DNA of 64,000 nt from Meghimatium bilineatum (lineage: Eukaryota > Mollusca > Gastropoda > Stylommatophora > Philomycidae): NCBI GenBank assembly GCA_034231615.1, contig CM067298.1, forward strand, positions 53,844,883-53,908,882, in the 5' to 3' direction. The notes under the pieces are model-generated. The model made no database searches, was not told the origin of the DNA, and saw only the letters and a list, made by a program, of their open reading frames with translations. The translations under genes and the position numbers were made by a program. Positions 59,368 to 64,000 of the stretch are shown here, piece by piece; within the stretch, counting starts at the first letter, position 1, and each line of letters begins with the position of its first letter.

Positions 59368-59495
59368 AATCAACACATGACTGGGACTTTGAGTCTACAT
59401 ACACTCGAATAGCTACTATAACGGAAAGTGGAGCACTAATAGGATTGTCTCGTGTGCTATAATGCTTAGTTTCTAATCAAGAATCACTAATGAAT
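59368..59495. repeat. Dispersed repeat, copy 2
   Basis: ATCAACACATGACTGGGACT, TACACTCGAATAGCTACTAT and GCTTAGTTTCTAATCAAGAA mirror 13155-13285. Roughly three quarters of the bases agree by eye. Confidence 0.6.
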
Positions 59496-59499
59496 ATAC

Positions 59500-62400
59500 A
59501 CAGTTTTTACTTTATAAAACAAAATCATTCGAAACTCGTGTAAATATAAAATTTAACTTATGCTGCAAGATAATTGAACGTAAATTGTACAATATGTGTA
59601 GTCATATGCACAAACGTTGCTGATTTAGACAGAAGTTAATTTGTCTTTAGAGAACGCTTATAATATTTAATTAACATTGCACAATATGTTATTGAATTAG
59701 CAATATATATATAAAACCCAAAAGATGTCCATGGCAGGGGAAGGGGGTATCTAAGTGCGTTTCACACAGACAGATGGATGTTGCGTTGTTTGCACCTTTC
59801 GCACAAGTTTCTTTTTAAAAATAACGTATGAGATTATTTCCATAAAGAAAATAAACCACATTTCTTAATAACATGAACCGAAACGCACATCAACGTGTGT
59901 GCAAATGACATTTGTATGTTAACATCAATATTAATACATTCTGAATATCTTTGAAAAATCCTTTTAAATCTTGTATTCCTCATAACGGAAATTCCATTAT
60001 GGTTTCAAATATTAATGTGCGCGAAATAAAACATAAAATATTTTTTTGAAACATTATATACTTAAGATAGACGAGAAAAGTATATACACTTCCATTGCCA
60101 TTGAGAATGCTTCTAAAACCAGACGGCTTCTGAGAGGAAATGAAATGTTATTTTTTCTCTTCAGAGATTTGTCGACAACTGAAAGTTTACTTTACATCAG
60201 AAAATTGTGGTAAAATGAAAACTGTATGTAATGTCAATTTAACATTGTTTTCAATTGAATTTCTCGTAAAGTAAGATGGTTTATTAAGGTTTTAGTTGTT
60301 TATATACAACTGCGAAATTTTTCAATTTTGTATCTCTAATTTGGCCAGAAAATGTTTAAAAATCTGGTAACCTGATTATAAAACATGGATTTTAAAACGA
60401 ATGCTTTTGAAGCTCGAAACAAGCATAAATATATGACCGAGCTTTGGGCGGTACGGCCTTAACAGCAGAATCAAATTACGCCTTCATACTTCATGTGAGT
60501 TTTCTGTGAAGTTGATTGCTCTGCTATGGCAGGCAATATAAGATATGTACATAGTGACCAACAAAAAGTCCTAACATAATCAAAATCAGAATTTTCAAAG
60601 GTGTGAATGCTTTTTTTGTTGTTTGCTCGTAGGTATGTATAGTCGACAGTCAGGTTTCTTAAATGAATTTCATTTAGCATGAGTGGATACATTGTAATGT
60701 TGTTATTCTACGTTGTAACAGTGACCTGCGTTATAACTTGCCGGAGTTCAATTCGACTATTGCCATGTTTCCATTGGTCATTTATACTTTGTTTGACCAA
60801 CCAATGTAAAGCGCGTATATTGTCGGATTGGACTTACGCAGTGCAGTGAACTGGTTAACACTCTGCCAGATTTACGAAGGTAACATGTATCAAAGATGAG
60901 CGATCTGATAGCTAATAAGAATAATGTTTGATAATAAAAGCTCAAATAATAAAAATTAAATAACATTCATTGCTCAATATAAGGTTTTTCATGAGCAATG
61001 TATGATTGGCACGTGTGTTCGGTTAATCTATCAAGTTGTGGGGACAATAACAGATGCTCTTACTTGGTGTTCAATGGGTATCTGTCAAAAGTCCAAAATA
61101 GAAAGAATCAATACATTATTGATAAGGTTTGGGTTTCTCATATTATTGGCATGTTAAAAAAAGCATCTTCCCAATAAACTGTTGTTTAGTTAGCTGTGCG
61201 TAAGTAATTGCTCCGGTACAAGTTAAAAACAGTGTCTGAAGGAATACATGAAAAAACATTATCTGGATCACTGCAGCTTGAGAATGTTGTTGGGAAATCA
61301 TAGCGTTGCAGTTCCTTGACTCTTCAGGCATTTACATTTGTATTTTGTATAAATGTATAACCAGCGATAGTGATGTATGTGCGACCACAATAACGAAATA
61401 TCGCTGTAAAGCTGTAAACCATGGAGTGGTTTATTTCGTTCTCCGGATTATATTCAATATGTTCGTGATCTCTGGAGGACGGTCCATCACAGTCGTGTAC
61501 TATTTATTTAAAAGGAATTAATCTTGTTATGTAAACCTACGGTAACAATGCCATAAGTTGATTAAAGTTCCCCTTCGCTGAATTTACGTAAGGGTAGAGA
61601 TATGCTTTCTCTTAGGCGGGCCTTTTTAACCTAAGCGACGCCTTCATTCGGGCGAGACTTGTTCTTTGCATGATGTATTAGCGTTTGGTTGCTTTCTGCG
61701 ATATACCACTTGACAGTCCATTTTGTCATTGCAAGATCAGTGTAGATATTGCAAACTTTGAAAATATAACACTGCAAGCAATTCAAAATAAGTGTCCAAA
61801 TAAAATAAGACATCGTACACTTTCCTTTCACTTCAAAGACATTCTTCATTTTTTTTTTTACTCTGCAGTATGTTTTATTCAGAAAACCGATTGAACATCT
61901 CATTCATCTGCTGAATCACAGACATTAAACATAACGGACTTTTCTTTTCTACAGCACTCAGTTTCACTTGAGAAGAATTAACAACATGAATTAACTAACA
62001 TCATAAAATATTGTCTGGGTAGTCACGATCAGACATCAGACTAAATGAAATCTCCTGCATCGTTCATGCAATAATAACAATCCCATCCCTAATATTAACA
62101 ACTCCAGTTACAAAACAGGAACATAACTACTGTTAACATATTAGATAACAGTCATCATGTTTTGATTCTAGGAGTGTGCGAATACTCTCAGAAGGAAATC
62201 GCTAACATCAAAATCTTTAAAACGAAACGAACATATAAACTTGAAATCCTGGGCACACTACTATATTTAAGAAGATGGTTTCAGTTGCTTGCAAACCCTT
62301 CTTTGTAAAATGCATCATGATGTTTAGTACTAATAAATTAGTACGTCAGAGGATAAAATAACTCCTGCCTGGAACCGTAGCTGCGTTCCTCAAACTATAA

Positions 62401-62620
62401 TGAAAAATATAGCACAAATATCGTAAAGACTAGTGTGTGAATGATTACCTTCAGAAAACGTATATAATTTCACATAAACGACTCTGAAAATAATATACAA
62501 TTGTAAATGACGACGATGATAAACATGCCTGAAAAATAGATCTGAGAAATAACACAGAGTATGCACAGTTTGTGCACTTAAATACTAATCCTTTACAATC
62601 AATAATTATTTGTCTTCCAG
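59500..62620. other. Intron sequence, little recognisable
   Basis: AT-rich intron. A stretch at 61408-61485 (GCTGTAAACCATGGAGTGGT, then CGTTCTCCGGATTATATTCA) may be a worn + strand piece of the short-element family. Nothing else can be supported. Confidence 0.4.
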
Positions 62621-62714
62621 GGTGAATGTCGTTATATAACTGTTCTTGATCCCAGTATCAGCGGGGTTGATCAAAAAGATCTCAGCAAGTTTATACTCAC
62701 AGCTATCTTCAACG
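62621..62714 (+). CDS. TRPM-like gene, exon 8 (melastatin repeat)
   Basis: Acceptor TTTGTCTTCCAG, donor AACG|GTAAGA. It has 31 codons plus one base, starting in phase 0 as exon 7 requires. It encodes CRYITVLDPSISGVDQKDLS and KFILTAIFN, matching the TRPM stretch --ITVF------DID-AIL-ALL. The single leftover G completes Ala with exon 9. Confidence 0.9.
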
Positions 62715-62829
62715 GTAAGATTTCGTCTCCTTCTGTACTATCGTCAAGTGTCCATCATTTATATTATTCTTCTTCACCTGCATCATTGTGTCATTATTAA
62801 CCTCATTCTTTCGTCATCTATTTCTTCAC

Positions 62830-63200
62830 ATTATTGATATCATCATCATCTTCTTTTTTCTTCATCACAAGCTTCACTATCATTGTTTTATTCCACTTAT
62901 TTCTCCCCTACTTCTTCATCTTCAAACACATTTGTCATTATCTTCATCATCATTTGCGTTGTTTTCATTACTATTTTCCTTTATGTTTTTATCACCCTAT
63001 CCTGTAATTTCAACTGATTTTTTATTTCCAAAATGTCTATCTTCTCCATCCTTCAAAGTCATCATGTCATTTGCATCGTATTTTTATACTTAATGTTCAA
63101 CTTCGTCTTATTTTCATCATCTTTATCTATTTGTTTCGCATTCCCCCTCTTCATCTGCCTCTCCATCTTTTCATCCTCCCCTGCCTGACACATACTGTAC
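62830..63200. repeat. Pyrimidine-rich, TCATCTTCATCA-rich intron tract
   Basis: Loose repetition of CATCAT, TTCTTC and CATCTTCA phrases. The + strand frame at 62788-63093 is a by-product. Confidence 0.5.
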
Positions 63201-63340
63201 AGTTTTCTACAAAAAATATTATTGAATTATTTATTATTTCTAAATATAATTTCGTTTTAAAGTTTATATTGAATTTCTGAATGTAGAAAACAACAGTTAT
63301 ATTCAATATAGACATAATATAAGTACTTTATTACTTGCAG

Positions 63341-63471
63341 CACATAGGGATGAATACCACACAAACACTCAAGAAAATGTCAACAAATATTTAAGACTTA
63401 CGCTAGATTGGAATTCGCCAGAATTTGCCAGAAGGGAAATTATTGCTAAATTGGACAGACGCAACCTAATA
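63341..63471 (+). CDS. TRPM-like gene, exon 9 (melastatin repeat)
   Basis: Acceptor ACTTTATTACTTGCAG. CA completes the Ala codon and 43 codons follow to donor ATA|GTAGGT (63472). The stretch LRLTLDWNSPEFARREII matches the strongly conserved L-LAL-WNRVDIA-S-IF segment of TRPM channels. A donor four bases later (AATAGTAG|GTCTAA) is possible but gives a different phase. The coding region must continue beyond the window. Confidence 0.92.
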
Positions 63472-64000
63472 GTAGGTCTAATCACCATGTCAATAGTGCG
63501 TTGCAAATCTATTTTATTCACTTTATTGCAAGTAGTCAAATGTAGTGATAAGCAAGTTTGTTTAGCTTGCATATATGTTTGTCTTGCATGTTTTTCTTCT
63601 TATAACCCATGCCGTGTGGCGTTGGTTATCATGTCTTTCACAGAACCTTACTTTTCGTGTGAATCATCTACGACACTGCTATTCTCACTTGCCACAGTGA
63701 CAAGCTTCATGGCATATATCGCGATCTTCCACTACACCCACTGCTCTTTAACGTGACTATTGCCACGATTGTCTACATTATTCCTCTTCTCATAATGCAT
63801 TCAAACGACGAGTTGTCTCATGATGCGAGCGAGCCACACTCGTTTTATATTACCTTCCTTCATTGTGTCGTCATTTTTCTATGTTGTCCGCACATAATCT
63901 AGTGTTCTTATCATTCTTCTATAAAACTAGATCTTAAAAAAACATATTTTTCCTTCTTTCACTCTATTGTAATTTCCTATGCATCTGTCCATAATATAGT
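63472..64000. other. Start of the next intron
   Basis: The frame stays open by chance for about 95 more codons with a hydrophobic, cysteine-rich translation. It shows no TRPM similarity, so it is read as intron. No further exon is visible before the window ends. Confidence 0.5.

Larger units (their letters stand above)
28483..63471 (+). other. TRPM-like gene, nine exons visible, 3' end outside window
   Basis: Nine exons joined at GT-AG sites give 1417 nt: one phase-setting base plus 472 uninterrupted codons. The order of motifs follows TRPM channel N-termini. First comes the Rossmann-like SLOG/LSDAT fold (exons 3-6: RTPDIVLSV, TEGINAGV with IGEAV, HTHFLIV, VQGGP). Then come the first melastatin helical repeats (exons 7-9: ILECVKHAV, KFILTAIF, LDWNSPEFARREI). 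In known TRPMs this cytosolic part assembles the tetramer and, in some members, binds ligands. The pore-forming region is not in the window. The first visible exon begins mid-codon, so a start may be at Met 28520 or in an unseen upstream exon. Introns are 3.5-7 kb and full of retroelements, except the last (626 bp). Confidence 0.85.

Overview
This is AT-rich eukaryotic nuclear DNA from an invertebrate. Split exons with GT-AG introns, several LINE families, a tRNA-derived SINE, Penelope-like elements, minisatellites and (TA)n runs all point that way. A TRPM-type gene in this setting fits a mollusc or another lophotrochozoan, but the species cannot be fixed from the sequence alone. Nothing here is bacterial, and almost all open frames in the window are intron or transposon noise. 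A 100-base run of N at 11563-11662 is an assembly gap.

The one host gene I can support is on the + strand and fills the right half. Nine exons (28483-28636, 32513-32641, 35748-35918, 42762-42977, 47006-47195, 52935-53118, 57926-58073, 62621-62714, 63341-63471) have compatible splice phases. Together they give one uninterrupted frame of 472 codons. The product matches the cytosolic N-terminal half of TRPM (melastatin-type TRP) channels: the SLOG/LSDAT Rossmann-like domain followed by the first melastatin helical repeats. The transmembrane channel part would lie beyond base 64000, so channel identity is inferred.

Bases 1-28 kb are a transposon graveyard. It holds fragments of at least six LINE types, labelled A-G here for convenience only. 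The most complex block is 16060-25265. There a 40-bp minisatellite is interrupted by a LINE with endonuclease, reverse transcriptase, RNase H and an (AACT)n tail (family A). That LINE is itself interrupted by another LINE (G), a short (GAA)n-tailed element and a SINE. Part of the block is duplicated on the far side of an antisense LINE (B).

The introns of the TRPM-like gene carry more of the same: a 3-kb minisatellite field (28.9-32.2 kb), a foldback Penelope-like element (36241-37397), LINE C (40548-41547), target-site-duplicated short elements (42119-42398, 57560-57722) and a purine-rich retro-inserted block (53640-55960).

The most unusual signal is at exon 7. Its last codons and its 5' splice site lie inside a 45-bp tandem repeat, so eight identical, in-phase splice donors follow one another (58044-58547). 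Alternative use of these donors could add 15-residue modules to the protein. Other points of interest are hammerhead-ribozyme-like cores near Penelope-type sequence, two LINE A copies carrying the same SINE at the same codon, and short elements that look like the joined ends of a LINE.
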